From Paraburkholderia hospita (lineage in GTDB: Bacteria; Pseudomonadota; Gammaproteobacteria; Burkholderiales; Burkholderiaceae): a stretch of 64,000 bases of DNA. The stretch spans positions 2,728,001 through 2,792,000 of the forward strand of contig NZ_CP026106.1 in assembly GCF_002902965.1 (NCBI RefSeq). The letters run 5' to 3'. The notes beneath the pieces were generated by a model. That model was given only the letters and a program-made list of their open reading frames with translations. It ran no database searches and was not told the origin of the DNA. This document shows, piece by piece, positions 57,333 through 64,000 of the stretch. A program made the position numbers and the translations under genes. How positions within the stretch are numbered: the first letter of the stretch is position 1; each line of letters opens with the position of its first letter.

Positions 57333-57346
57333 TTGACTCAGATCAC
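57333..57346 (-). promoter_or_regulatory. Imperfect FNR/ANR-type box upstream of channel gene
   Basis: TTGACTCAGATCAC, one mismatch in the last arm base, about 120 bases before the channel start. Confidence 0.5.
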
Positions 57347-57449
57347 GATCTCTCGTGCGCTCAGCACGCGAAAAGCCGCGTGCCCATCGCGGGCGAAGCC
57401 TCCGAGTGGCACGCGCGTTCGCAAAACATCTGTTTCCGCCGGGCCGGGA

Positions 57450-57905
57450 TCAATTACCCGGGCGCTGCAACCAAGCCCTGAAGCGCGCCTCCACCGAAAT
57501 GATCGATTTCGCGCACGTCGAATACAGCGGTCCCGCATTGCCGTCGCTGTCGTACATGCCGCGGCACATCGCCTTGAGCCGGATGGCAGCGCCGCCATTG
57601 CCGTCTGCATCTTTCGATGCAGCCAGGTAGACAAAACCGAACGCATGGGGAAACGCAGTCTGGATGACGGCATCGTCTGCCTGCACGATCCGCGTGGCCG
57701 AATGCGCCTGGATGAATGCTCGCGTGCGTGCCCATGCATCGTCGCAAGCGGGCGCTGTGGTGCACGCGATACTCGTTTCCTGTCGGGCCCGAAAGAGCTC
57801 GACTTCTTCAGCACGGAACGCCGCTTCCCTGGACGCCGTTGCACACGCGGCGAGCAATGCCAGACCGACGAGGGCGAGGCACAACGCGATGTTCATCCGT
57901 GCCAT
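57450..57905 (-). CDS. Small lipoprotein of unknown function
   Basis: The protein has 151 residues. The signal peptide has lipobox LAAC (about 18-21). The mature domain is alpha/beta with four Cys (SIACTTAPACDD, AMCRGMYD, YSTCAKSI) that may form two disulfides. I do not recognise the family. Its start lies inside the atpG remnant, so the gene was originally the next cistron after the alternative ATPase operon or became fused to it by the deletion. Confidence 0.72.
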   Translation of the reverse strand: MARMNIALCLALVGLALLAACATASREAAFRAEEVELFRARQETSIACTTAPACDDAWARTRAFIQAHSATRIVQADDAVIQTAFPHAFGFVYLAASKDADGNGGAAIRLKAMCRGMYDSDGNAGPLYSTCAKSIISVEARFRAWLQRPGN

Positions 57906-58370
57906 GACGCCCCCTGCGTGCTCGACTGCAATGGCGCCCGTGCTGCTGTCGTAGCGAGTTCGACGATCTCGGAAGTAATCTCATCCTGACGCACGATGCG
58001 CGACTCCCGCACGAGCGTCTCGAGTCTCGCCGCCACATGGTCGCTTGCAACCATCCAGAAGCCGGCCAGGCACGCACGTGCCGACGGGAACCGTCATGGG
58101 ACGGCCCGTAGAATGCACAGACATGCCGCGCGCAATACCCGCCATCGCATGCAACGCAAGTGCCCGCACGACGGTATCGCTGACGTGCGCCTGTACTTCG
58201 ACCAGAACCTGCCGTCCGGCTTCAATCGATACCAACATGGCCGTGTCGACGGCGGGCAGCATTTGCCCCGTGAAATCGGCATCGATGACGGCACCGCGTA
58301 CCATGATCACCCAGCCGCTCGCGACAGCCTGCCCGGACTGTCCGTCAGTTTGACTATACTGGATCGACAC
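57893..58370 (-). pseudogene. Fusion scar of alternative ATPase operon: atpD front joined to atpG end
   Basis: From a GTG at 58370 (GGAG 8 bases before it) the frame reads like the N-terminus of an F1 beta subunit: SGWVIMVRGAVIDADF, VEVQAHVSDTVVRALALHAM and VPVGTCVPGRLLD. After about 58060 a second frame gives a gamma-subunit C-terminus: ASDHVAARLETLVRES, then RQDEITSEIVELATTAARA. In N-type ATPase operons atpD is first and atpG last. The whole operon between them has been deleted. An FNR-type box sits 63 bases upstream. Confidence 0.68.
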
Positions 58371-58432
58371 GTTATCGGCTCCGCCCCGAATTCATGAACC
58401 CCTTCAAGATATCGGCCTGCCGCGTGTCAAAA

Positions 58433-58446
58433 CTGATCCTGATCAA
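58433..58446 (-). promoter_or_regulatory. FNR/ANR-like box upstream of ATPase remnant
   Basis: CTGATCCTGATCAA, one mismatch, centred about 70 bases before the GTG at 58370. Confidence 0.58.
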
Positions 58447-58500
58447 AGAGTGTCGGAATCCCTCGGACGCCGTCAGTGACCCGTCCTATTCGAGGTCGGA

Positions 58501-58514
58501 TTGACGGGGATCAA
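58501..58514 (+). promoter_or_regulatory. FNR/ANR-type box upstream of LemA-like gene
   Basis: TTGACGGGGATCAA, centred about 60 bases before the ATG at 58567. Confidence 0.68.
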
Positions 58515-58566
58515 TGGACGGTGCGCCAGCCGATCTACGCTCGACAGGACTGGTCTCACACGAGCG

Positions 58567-59187
58567 ATGCCGATGACGAAGTCCATTCTGCTCATTCCTC
58601 TCCTCTTCGTGTTCTGCGCGCTCGCGGGCTGCGGCATCGAGCGCCCGCATGTACGCGATGACGACGCGCAGGCGGCGTTCTCGGAGGTCCTCGATCTGTA
58701 CAACGAGCGCCTTTCATTGGCCGACGAAGCGACAGCGCTCGCGCGCCCTTACCTGCCGCCGGGTTCATCGGCGCTCGCGGACGTCGCCAACGCCCGCTCG
58801 ACTGTCACCGCGCTGCATGCAACACCGGAGTTTGTCGATGCGCCTGCATCGTTCGAGCGCTTCGATGTCGCTCAACGTCAGTTGACGGAGGCGATGTCGC
58901 AACTGATGGTCGTGTGCGAATCCGTGCACCGGTTGAGCGCGACGCCCCGCTTTGCTCTGCTGCAGACGCGTCTCGCGGCGTCGGCACGACGTATCGCGGT
59001 AGCGCGCGATCGCTATGACAGCACGGCGCGACGCTACAACGCGTCCTTGCGCCGCTTTCCATTCAACCTTGCGCAAGCCGTTCATGCCGATGCAGACAAA
59101 CCCACGTTCTCGGTCCGCGACGGTTCGCCCGTGCACCGTCAGCCCCGCACGGACTTCGGCGCATTACGCGGATCGCTACGTGTATAG
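58567..59187 (+). CDS. LemA-like lipoprotein
   Basis: The protein has 206 residues from ATG 58567 (ATG 58573 possible). The signal peptide has lipobox ALAGC. The mature part is a long helical bundle (FSEVLDLYNERLSLADEATA, VAQRQLTEAMSQLMVV). It ends with the LemA signature ASARRIAVARDRYDSTARRYN and LRRFPFNLAQAV. LemA proteins are envelope proteins of unclear function. The lipobox form would be anchored in a membrane. The FNR box places it in the low-oxygen set, and adhP follows on the same strand. Confidence 0.8.
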   Translation: MPMTKSILLIPLLFVFCALAGCGIERPHVRDDDAQAAFSEVLDLYNERLSLADEATALARPYLPPGSSALADVANARSTVTALHATPEFVDAPASFERFDVAQRQLTEAMSQLMVVCESVHRLSATPRFALLQTRLAASARRIAVARDRYDSTARRYNASLRRFPFNLAQAVHADADKPTFSVRDGSPVHRQPRTDFGALRGSLRV

Positions 59188-59292
59188 CGCGAGCGAGGCG
59201 TACGGCTCGCGCCTGGTGCAGCACCCCGTCTCCACACGCTACTGTCGAGCCCCCGCCCATGTTGCAGCAGTGATTTCTCGAAGGAGCATCTT

Positions 59293-60318
59293 ATGACGCG
59301 TCACATGAAGGCAGCCGTCGTTCATCAATTCGGTGCGCCACTGAGCATTGAGGAAGTCCCCGTCCCCGAAGTCGGGCCGGGCCAGATTCTGGTCAACATC
59401 AAAGCGTCGGGCGTGTGCCATACCGATCTGCATGCCGCGGACGGAGATTGGCCCGTCAAGCCTTCCTTGCCCTTCATTCCTGGTCATGAAGGCGTTGGAT
59501 ATGTCACCGCCGTCGGCAACGGCGTCAGGAACGTGAAGGAAGGCGACCGCGTGGGCGTGCCGTGGCTATACACCGCCTGCGGCCACTGCGAGCATTGCCT
59601 GAGCGGCTGGGAAACGCTTTGTCATGACCAGCAAAACACCGGCTACTCGGTCAACGGCGGATATGCCGAATACGTGCTCGCCGATCCGAACTACGTTGGA
59701 CACCTGCCAGATAACGTCGCTTTCGACGAAATCGCGCCGATTCTTTGCGCCGGCGTCACCGTCTATAAAGGCATCCGCGTGACAGACACGCGCCCGGGGC
59801 AGTGGCTGGCAATATCAGGCATCGGCGGCCTTGGTCACGTCGCCGTGCAGTACGCAATCGCGATGGGCCTGCATGTCGTCGCCGTAGACATCTCCGACGA
59901 GAAGCTGGCGCTCGCGCGCAAACTGGGCGCGAAACTCACCATCAATGCGAACACGACGGACCCCGCGGCCGCGATCCAGAAGGAAATCGGGGGAGCACAC
60001 GGCGTGCTGGTCACGGCCGTGTCGCGCAGCGCTTTTGCCCAGGCACTCGGCATGTTGCGACGTGGTGGAACGGTTGCGTTGAATGGCCTGCCTCCCGGCG
60101 ACTTCCCATTGCCGATCTTCTCGACTGTGCTCAATGGCATCACGGTGCGTGGATCGATCGTCGGCACGCGACGTGATCTGCAGGAGTCGCTCGATTTCGC
60201 TGCGCAAGGCAGCGTGCGCGCCCATATCCATCGCGACCGGATCGAGAACATTAATACGGTGTTTGCGGGGTTGCGTGAGGGAACCGTCGACGGGCGCGTC
60301 GTGGTGACGCTCGACTAG
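59293..60318 (+). CDS. adhP: Zinc-dependent alcohol dehydrogenase, AdhP type
   Basis: The protein has 341 residues with AAGGAG before the ATG. Catalytic-zinc ligands are in CHTDLHA and GHEGVGYV. Structural zinc is bound by [15 protein letters not shown]. The NAD-binding [13 protein letters not shown] lies at about residues 175-190. It interconverts ethanol and acetaldehyde, useful for redox balance under low oxygen. No FNR box lies directly in front, so it may be read through from the LemA-like gene. Confidence 0.94.
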   Translation: MTRHMKAAVVHQFGAPLSIEEVPVPEVGPGQILVNIKASGVCHTDLHAADGDWPVKPSLPFIPGHEGVGYVTAVGNGVRNVKEGDRVGVPWLYTACGHCEHCLSGWETLCHDQQNTGYSVNGGYAEYVLADPNYVGHLPDNVAFDEIAPILCAGVTVYKGIRVTDTRPGQWLAISGIGGLGHVAVQYAIAMGLHVVAVDISDEKLALARKLGAKLTINANTTDPAAAIQKEIGGAHGVLVTAVSRSAFAQALGMLRRGGTVALNGLPPGDFPLPIFSTVLNGITVRGSIVGTRRDLQESLDFAAQGSVRAHIHRDRIENINTVFAGLREGTVDGRVVVTLD

Positions 60319-60372
60319 CGCGCCAGCGCGCGAGGACAGGCGGCGCAGTCAATGACTCAACGACGCCTGTCC

Positions 60373-60414
60373 GTTACGGGTCCCCGTTACGGGTCCGTTA
60401 CGGGTCCGTTACGG
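60373..60414 (+). repeat. Short tandem repeat after adhP
   Basis: Four units of GTTACGG, three of them extended to GTTACGGGTCC, start at 60373, 60386, 60397 and 60408. It lies between convergent genes. Likely slippage-prone and without a clear role. Confidence 0.75.
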
Positions 60415-60441
60415 CTCGATGCGTGCCGTCCTTGCCGTCCT

Positions 60442-60984
60442 TCACACGCCCCACTCCGCCTCCAGTCGAGTCGCCAGCTTGTGCCTGATTTTTCGAGCGA
60501 AACCCTGACGCCGTTCGCCATCGACTCTCTGGCGCACGTCGTGCGCAGTGATCCAACACATTGCAACAGGGGTTTTGTGCGCCGAGCCCGCCATCTGCTC
60601 CAATGCCGGCTTTGCACCGCGGCCGCCCAGACAGCAGAACAGCGCAAGGTGCCGGATCTGTCCGCCATGCTCCGTGAGCCATGCCAACGCGGGCGCCGAA
60701 GCATGACCCGCCCATACGGGCGAGCCCATCACGACCAGTTCGTAGCGCGACGGATCGTGCAGCGCGGGCATGATCCTCACCTGGCGCCGACACAACGCGT
60801 CGATCAGCGAACGCAGATAGCCACGCGCACCGGCGCGCGACACGTTTGAGCCCTGCTCACGGACGGCTTCGATATCGGCGCCGAGTTCTGCCGCCAGCAT
60901 CTCCGCGATTCGACGCGTCGTGCCACTGCGTGAGTAATACACCACGAGTATCGTGCTGCGAGATTCGGACACATCACTCTCCAT
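60442..60984 (-). CDS. Flavodoxin-like protein
   Basis: The protein has 180 residues. The phosphate-binding loop VVYYSRSGTTRRIAEML near the N-terminus and GSPVWAGHASAPALAWL in the second FMN loop identify a flavodoxin/WrbA-like fold. The C-terminal part has GERRQGFARKI. It would carry electrons or act as a quinone or diflavin-type reductase. It lies 40 bases after the reductase gene on the same strand. A GTG at about 60974 is an alternative start. Confidence 0.83.
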   Translation of the reverse strand: MESDVSESRSTILVVYYSRSGTTRRIAEMLAAELGADIEAVREQGSNVSRAGARGYLRSLIDALCRRQVRIMPALHDPSRYELVVMGSPVWAGHASAPALAWLTEHGGQIRHLALFCCLGGRGAKPALEQMAGSAHKTPVAMCWITAHDVRQRVDGERRQGFARKIRHKLATRLEAEWGV

Positions 60985-61024
60985 CTGAGTTGGCGGTGAT
61001 CCGGCGATAACGGCGACGCCGGAT

Positions 61025-61771
61025 TCACTCCATGTGCATTCCGCCGTTGATGGCCAGATTGGCGCCCGTCATGAAGGCCGCTTCATCGGAGCAGAGAAAT
61101 GCAATCAGCGCGGCCACCTCTTCGGGGCGTCCGAGCCGGCCGACGGGGATCTGCGGCAAGATCTTCGTTTCCATGATGTCGTGCGGCAGGGCCTGAACCA
61201 TCGCCGTTGCGAGGTAACCCGGCGACACTGTGTTCACCGTCACGCCGTGTTTCGCAACTTCCAGCGCCACGGCTTTCGTGAAACCATGCACGCCGGACTT
61301 TGCCGCCGAATAGTTGGCCTGTCCGAACGCACCGCGGGATCCATTCACCGAACCGATATTGACGATACGGCCGTACCCGCGCTCAACCATGCCTGGCAGA
61401 AATGGCTTGGTCATGTTGAATAGACCATCCAGATCGGTGCGCAACACAGCGTCCCAATCGGCTTTGCTCATATTGGCAAACGTCGCGTCGCGAGTGATGC
61501 CTGCGTTGTTGATCAGGATATCGACCCTCTTCAGTTCATCGAGCACACGTTTCGCGCACCGCTCGCACGAGTCGAAATCAGTGACATCGGCTTCGTACGC
61601 GTGAAAAATGCGCCCCAAATCGCGCTCCTTCACCAACCACGTCGAAATGTGATCGTTGCGTATCGAGTGCGACATCGCCACCGTGATGCCCGCGTCATGG
61701 AGTGTCCTGCTGATCGCCGCCCCAAGGCCGCCCATGCCGCCCGTAACAAAAGCCACACGTTCAGCTTTCAT
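61025..61771 (-). CDS. phaB: Acetoacetyl-CoA reductase
   Basis: The protein has 248 residues from ATG 61771, with GGGAGG before it; a long upstream extension was rejected because it runs over the phasin gene. The SDR motifs are TGGMGGLGAAI (NADP-binding), NNAG, Ser in NIGSVNGSRG and YSAAKSG (catalytic Tyr/Lys). PhaB/PhbB reduces acetoacetyl-CoA to 3-hydroxybutyryl-CoA for PHB synthesis and so consumes reducing power. It follows the phasin-like gene by 1 base. Confidence 0.92.
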   Translation of the reverse strand: MKAERVAFVTGGMGGLGAAISRTLHDAGITVAMSHSIRNDHISTWLVKERDLGRIFHAYEADVTDFDSCERCAKRVLDELKRVDILINNAGITRDATFANMSKADWDAVLRTDLDGLFNMTKPFLPGMVERGYGRIVNIGSVNGSRGAFGQANYSAAKSGVHGFTKAVALEVAKHGVTVNTVSPGYLATAMVQALPHDIMETKILPQIPVGRLGRPEEVAALIAFLCSDEAAFMTGANLAINGGMHME

Positions 61772-61772
61772 G

Positions 61773-62276
61773 TCAACCTCCCGTACCAGTGGCCTGACCG
61801 GCAGGCGAATGAGCGACACACTCATCGTGCGCCGACTCGACGCCGTGCACGATTGCGTCCTGACATGCGCGCAGCCACGCGCTAAAGCTTCCCATCGGCG
61901 CGTCGATACCTGGCAGTTTTTGCAGCGGGGCAAAGCAGAGCGCACGCCATGCGCTGGAAGCAGACGTGAAAGCCTCCATGAGTTCCGCTTGACGCCGCGC
62001 CGTCTGCATACAGGCATCTCCCCATATCGAGAGACTTTCGTTCGCGTAGTTCCGTGTCGCTGACTGGATCGTGTTGACCAGTCCGTACCAGTCGCCCGAC
62101 TGTGAGAGCGCTGCTTCGACACGGCACAGGGCGTCGCGATCGCGCGCAATCACCCGGCTTTCCAATGCGTTGAGATCGCGACACCAGTCTTCGGCGACCC
62201 GGGTCACGTGTAAAGGTGCTGCCAGTTCAGTACGGCAAAGTTCAAACGGCGCAACGGCATCGGGTTCACGCTTCAT
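61773..62276 (-). CDS. Phasin-family protein
   Basis: The protein has 167 residues from ATG 62276, with GGAG 9 bases before it. It is mostly helical, with the NYANESLSIWGDACMQTARR and ELMEAFTSASSAWRAL segments typical of phasins that bind PHA granules. It is paired with phaB in one operon that starts from the FNR-type box at 62348. Confidence 0.72.
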   Translation of the reverse strand: MKREPDAVAPFELCRTELAAPLHVTRVAEDWCRDLNALESRVIARDRDALCRVEAALSQSGDWYGLVNTIQSATRNYANESLSIWGDACMQTARRQAELMEAFTSASSAWRALCFAPLQKLPGIDAPMGSFSAWLRACQDAIVHGVESAHDECVAHSPAGQATGTGG

Positions 62277-62347
62277 GATCAATGCTCCGTAGGCGGTGAT
62301 TCGCAAATGCTTCCCTACACAATCTAATCGCGCGTCACCCGTATGGA

Positions 62348-62361
62348 TTGACCTGCATCAA
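62348..62361 (-). promoter_or_regulatory. FNR/ANR-type box serving the phasin-phaB operon
   Basis: TTGACCTGCATCAA, centred about 79 bases before the phasin ATG on the minus strand. Confidence 0.68.
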
Positions 62362-62384
62362 GCCGCCGTCCGACATCCGGAGCG

Positions 62385-62398
62385 TTGATCTGAATCAA
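62385..62398 (+). promoter_or_regulatory. FNR/ANR-type box serving usp 62482
   Basis: TTGATCTGAATCAA, the best match to the TTGAT-N4-ATCAA consensus in the window, centred about 90 bases before the usp start. Confidence 0.75.
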
Positions 62399-62481
62399 CC
62401 GTCGCGGCGGCTCACCTCATAGACTCCATTGCACTGCGGGTATGCGCCCGCTCCTCCGTTCCACCATCTGGAGCCATGGCG

Positions 62482-63321
62482 ATGAGCTACCAAAGCATCC
62501 TCGTTCACCTGGATACGGGCACGCATGCGCAGTCGCGTCTCGAACTGGCGTTGCAGCTCGCGCAGCGCTTCCACGCGAAACTGACGGGCGTCCTGTCCAC
62601 ATACACCCCGGACAAGCATGAGCTTTTCGTCATGGGCGGCACGGCCAGTTACTACATCGAGCACGAGCAGCAACGACAGGAGCGGTGCGCCGACCTTAAG
62701 CGTGTCTTTCACGCAGCGCTCGCACGTGCCAAAGTGGATGGACAGTGGATCGCGATCACCGGCTACGCGAACGATGTCATACCGCCGTATGCACGCCTGG
62801 CTGACCTGATCGTCGCGGGCCAGATCGATCTGAAGGATCCCGATTCATTCATCGCAGAACAGTTCGTCGAGAATCTGGTGATGGCGGCGGGACGTCCTGT
62901 GCTGGTGTTGCCATCAAGTGGCTCGTTCACAGAATGCGGCAAGCACGTGCTGATCGCATGGGACGGAAGCCGCGAAGCGACGCGCGCGATTCACGATGCG
63001 CTGCCTTTCCTCTCGCACGCGGCGAAGGTCACGGTACTAACGGTCAACGCGGAACAGGATGCGCCGGATAGCGTACGCATGCCTGGCGCCGACATAGCGC
63101 TGACGCTGGCACGTCATGACGTGAAGGTGGAGGTTCGTGAAGTCACCATTGAACGCAACACGCCTGTCGGCGACGTGCTGTTGTCTCAGACGTCCGCTCT
63201 TGGCTGCGACATGATCGTGATGGGCGCTTACGCGCATACCCGTCTGCGCGAACTGGTGATGGGCGGCGCCACGCGTACGATCCTCCGGTCGATGACGGTC
63301 CCCGTTCTGTTTTCGCATTAG
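62482..63321 (+). CDS. Tandem-domain universal stress protein
   Basis: The protein has 279 residues from ATG 62482, which has GGAG 8 bases before it; the ATG at 62476 is too close to that SD. The N-terminal domain (SYQSILVHLDTGTHAQSRLE) is degenerate. The second (about 155-279) has VLIAWDGSREATRAI and MGAYAHTRLRELVMGGATRT. This layout is typical of Usp proteins of the UspE-like or alpha/betaproteobacterial type. It is followed closely by two more usp genes. Confidence 0.92.
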   Translation: MSYQSILVHLDTGTHAQSRLELALQLAQRFHAKLTGVLSTYTPDKHELFVMGGTASYYIEHEQQRQERCADLKRVFHAALARAKVDGQWIAITGYANDVIPPYARLADLIVAGQIDLKDPDSFIAEQFVENLVMAAGRPVLVLPSSGSFTECGKHVLIAWDGSREATRAIHDALPFLSHAAKVTVLTVNAEQDAPDSVRMPGADIALTLARHDVKVEVREVTIERNTPVGDVLLSQTSALGCDMIVMGAYAHTRLRELVMGGATRTILRSMTVPVLFSH

Positions 63322-63337
63322 CCTGGGGAGAGACACG

Positions 63338-63841
63338 ATGTATAACCGCATACTCATTGCGCTCGACGGTAGCGACACGGCTTCGCGCGCGCTCGATACA
63401 GCATTGAAGCTCGCTGCCGAACACGGCGCACAGCTCTTGCCACTGTATGTGATCGACGTGCCCGTGATCGCCTACGACGTACCCGGATTCGATCCATCCA
63501 TCATCCGGGACGCCTTCGGGGAAGAAGGCAAGCGGATTACGTCCGATGCAAAGACCCGCCTCGAGAAGCGGAGAGTAACGGGCACGCCGCGTGTGGTCGA
63601 AGTCTCGCCGCCCGGCGAGGACGTCGCACATCGCATCAATGCGATGGCCACCGAATGGCATGCCGATCTGATCGTCATGGGCACGCACGGTCGACGTGGG
63701 TTCCGGCGTCTCGTGCTGGGAAGTGTCGCCGAACGCGTTTTACGAAGCGCGTCCTGCCCGGTCCTGATGATTCCGGCGCAGGCGGCTGACATGCCCGCCG
63801 GATCCACAGCCTCCGCTTCCGATGAAAAGGCACTGACATGA
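63338..63841 (+). CDS. Universal stress protein, single domain
   Basis: The protein has 167 residues with GGGGAGAG before the ATG. It has ILIALDGSDTASRALDTA at the N-terminus and [22 protein letters not shown] at the C-terminus, the ATP-binding UspA type. It lies 16 bases after the previous usp gene, and its stop overlaps the next start (ATGA), so all three are one operon. Confidence 0.93.
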   Translation: MYNRILIALDGSDTASRALDTALKLAAEHGAQLLPLYVIDVPVIAYDVPGFDPSIIRDAFGEEGKRITSDAKTRLEKRRVTGTPRVVEVSPPGEDVAHRINAMATEWHADLIVMGTHGRRGFRRLVLGSVAERVLRSASCPVLMIPAQAADMPAGSTASASDEKALT

Positions 63842-64000
63842 GCTACAAGACCCTGCTCGTCCATATCGACGATAGCCTTCGCAGCCACGCCCGGATTGCA
63901 CTGTCGCTCGATCTCGCGCGGCGCTGGGATGCCCACCTGATCGGATTGTATGTTGTCTCCAGTGATCTGTTCAGGCCGCCGTTCCGGCGGGACGATAGCG
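63838..64000 (+). CDS. Universal stress protein, cut by window end
   Basis: The first 54 residues are visible (MSYKTLLVHIDDSLRSHARI, then LSLDLARRWDAHLIGLYVV). They match the N-terminus of a tandem-domain Usp like the one at 62482. The start codon overlaps the upstream stop. Confidence 0.82.
   Translation, partial: MSYKTLLVHIDDSLRSHARIALSLDLARRWDAHLIGLYVVSSDLFRPPFRRDDS

Overview
The window comes from a high-GC betaproteobacterium of the Burkholderia sensu lato group (Paraburkholderia, Caballeronia or Burkholderia). The evidence is the rRNA operon type, the strongly GC-biased codon use, and the family content: PHA-linked genes, CreA, DUF485/ActP, and a universal-stress-protein locus. Species cannot be told from the sequence alone.

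Region 1 (1-6165) is ordinary chromosome: the end of a J-domain protein, a chemotaxis receptor, an FtsI-type penicillin-binding protein and a TPR/glycosyltransferase-like protein.

Region 2 (about 6692-34020) is the notable part. It is a large peptide-export and phospho-signalling island. The core is a minus-strand operon (18645 down to 9406): twin-FHA membrane protein, HlyD-type adaptor, cytoplasmic parvulin isomerase, a C39-peptidase ABC exporter carrying two N-terminal cyclic-nucleotide-binding domains, and a sigma-54 activator without a receiver domain. Around it lie an outer-membrane channel, a PP2C phosphatase, a Ser/Thr kinase, a caspase/FGE-like protein, an LRAT-fold protein and two DUF4399 proteins. 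The likely cargo is a family of small precursor peptides. All intact ones have a leader of exactly 26 residues ending in Gly-Gly (invariant Ile6, Asp8, Leu9, Leu15, Ala19, Gly25, Gly26). There are three dispersed precursors (8324, 20866, 27043), a decayed one (26644), and two tandem arrays of five (29057-30430) and seven (31755-33680). Sigma-54 type -24/-12 sites lie upstream of two dispersed precursors and of both arrays. The second array contains a near-identical 1.7 kb copy of the first, and the copy ends inside a tyrosine-recombinase remnant. A frameshifted hicB lies just beyond.

Region 3 (35177-40783) is a complete minus-strand rRNA operon (16S, tRNA-Ile, tRNA-Ala, 23S, 5S) with a strong promoter, boxA-like elements and a terminator.

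Region 4 (about 41248-64000) resembles the low-oxygen-activated (lxa) type of locus known from Burkholderia cenocepacia. It holds six universal stress proteins (one cut by the window edge), a Mg2+ P-type ATPase, a beta-CASP nuclease-like protein, BON-domain and LemA-like proteins, two phasin-like proteins, an acetoacetyl-CoA reductase, an alcohol dehydrogenase, a flavodoxin, a K+ channel-like protein and an ActP/DUF485 pair. Thirteen FNR/ANR-type boxes (TTGAN6TCAA or near variants) lie in its intergenic regions, mostly 70-200 bases before a start codon. The locus also carries deletion scars: an atpD-atpG fusion left from an alternative (N-type) ATPase operon, and a kinase-tail remnant.
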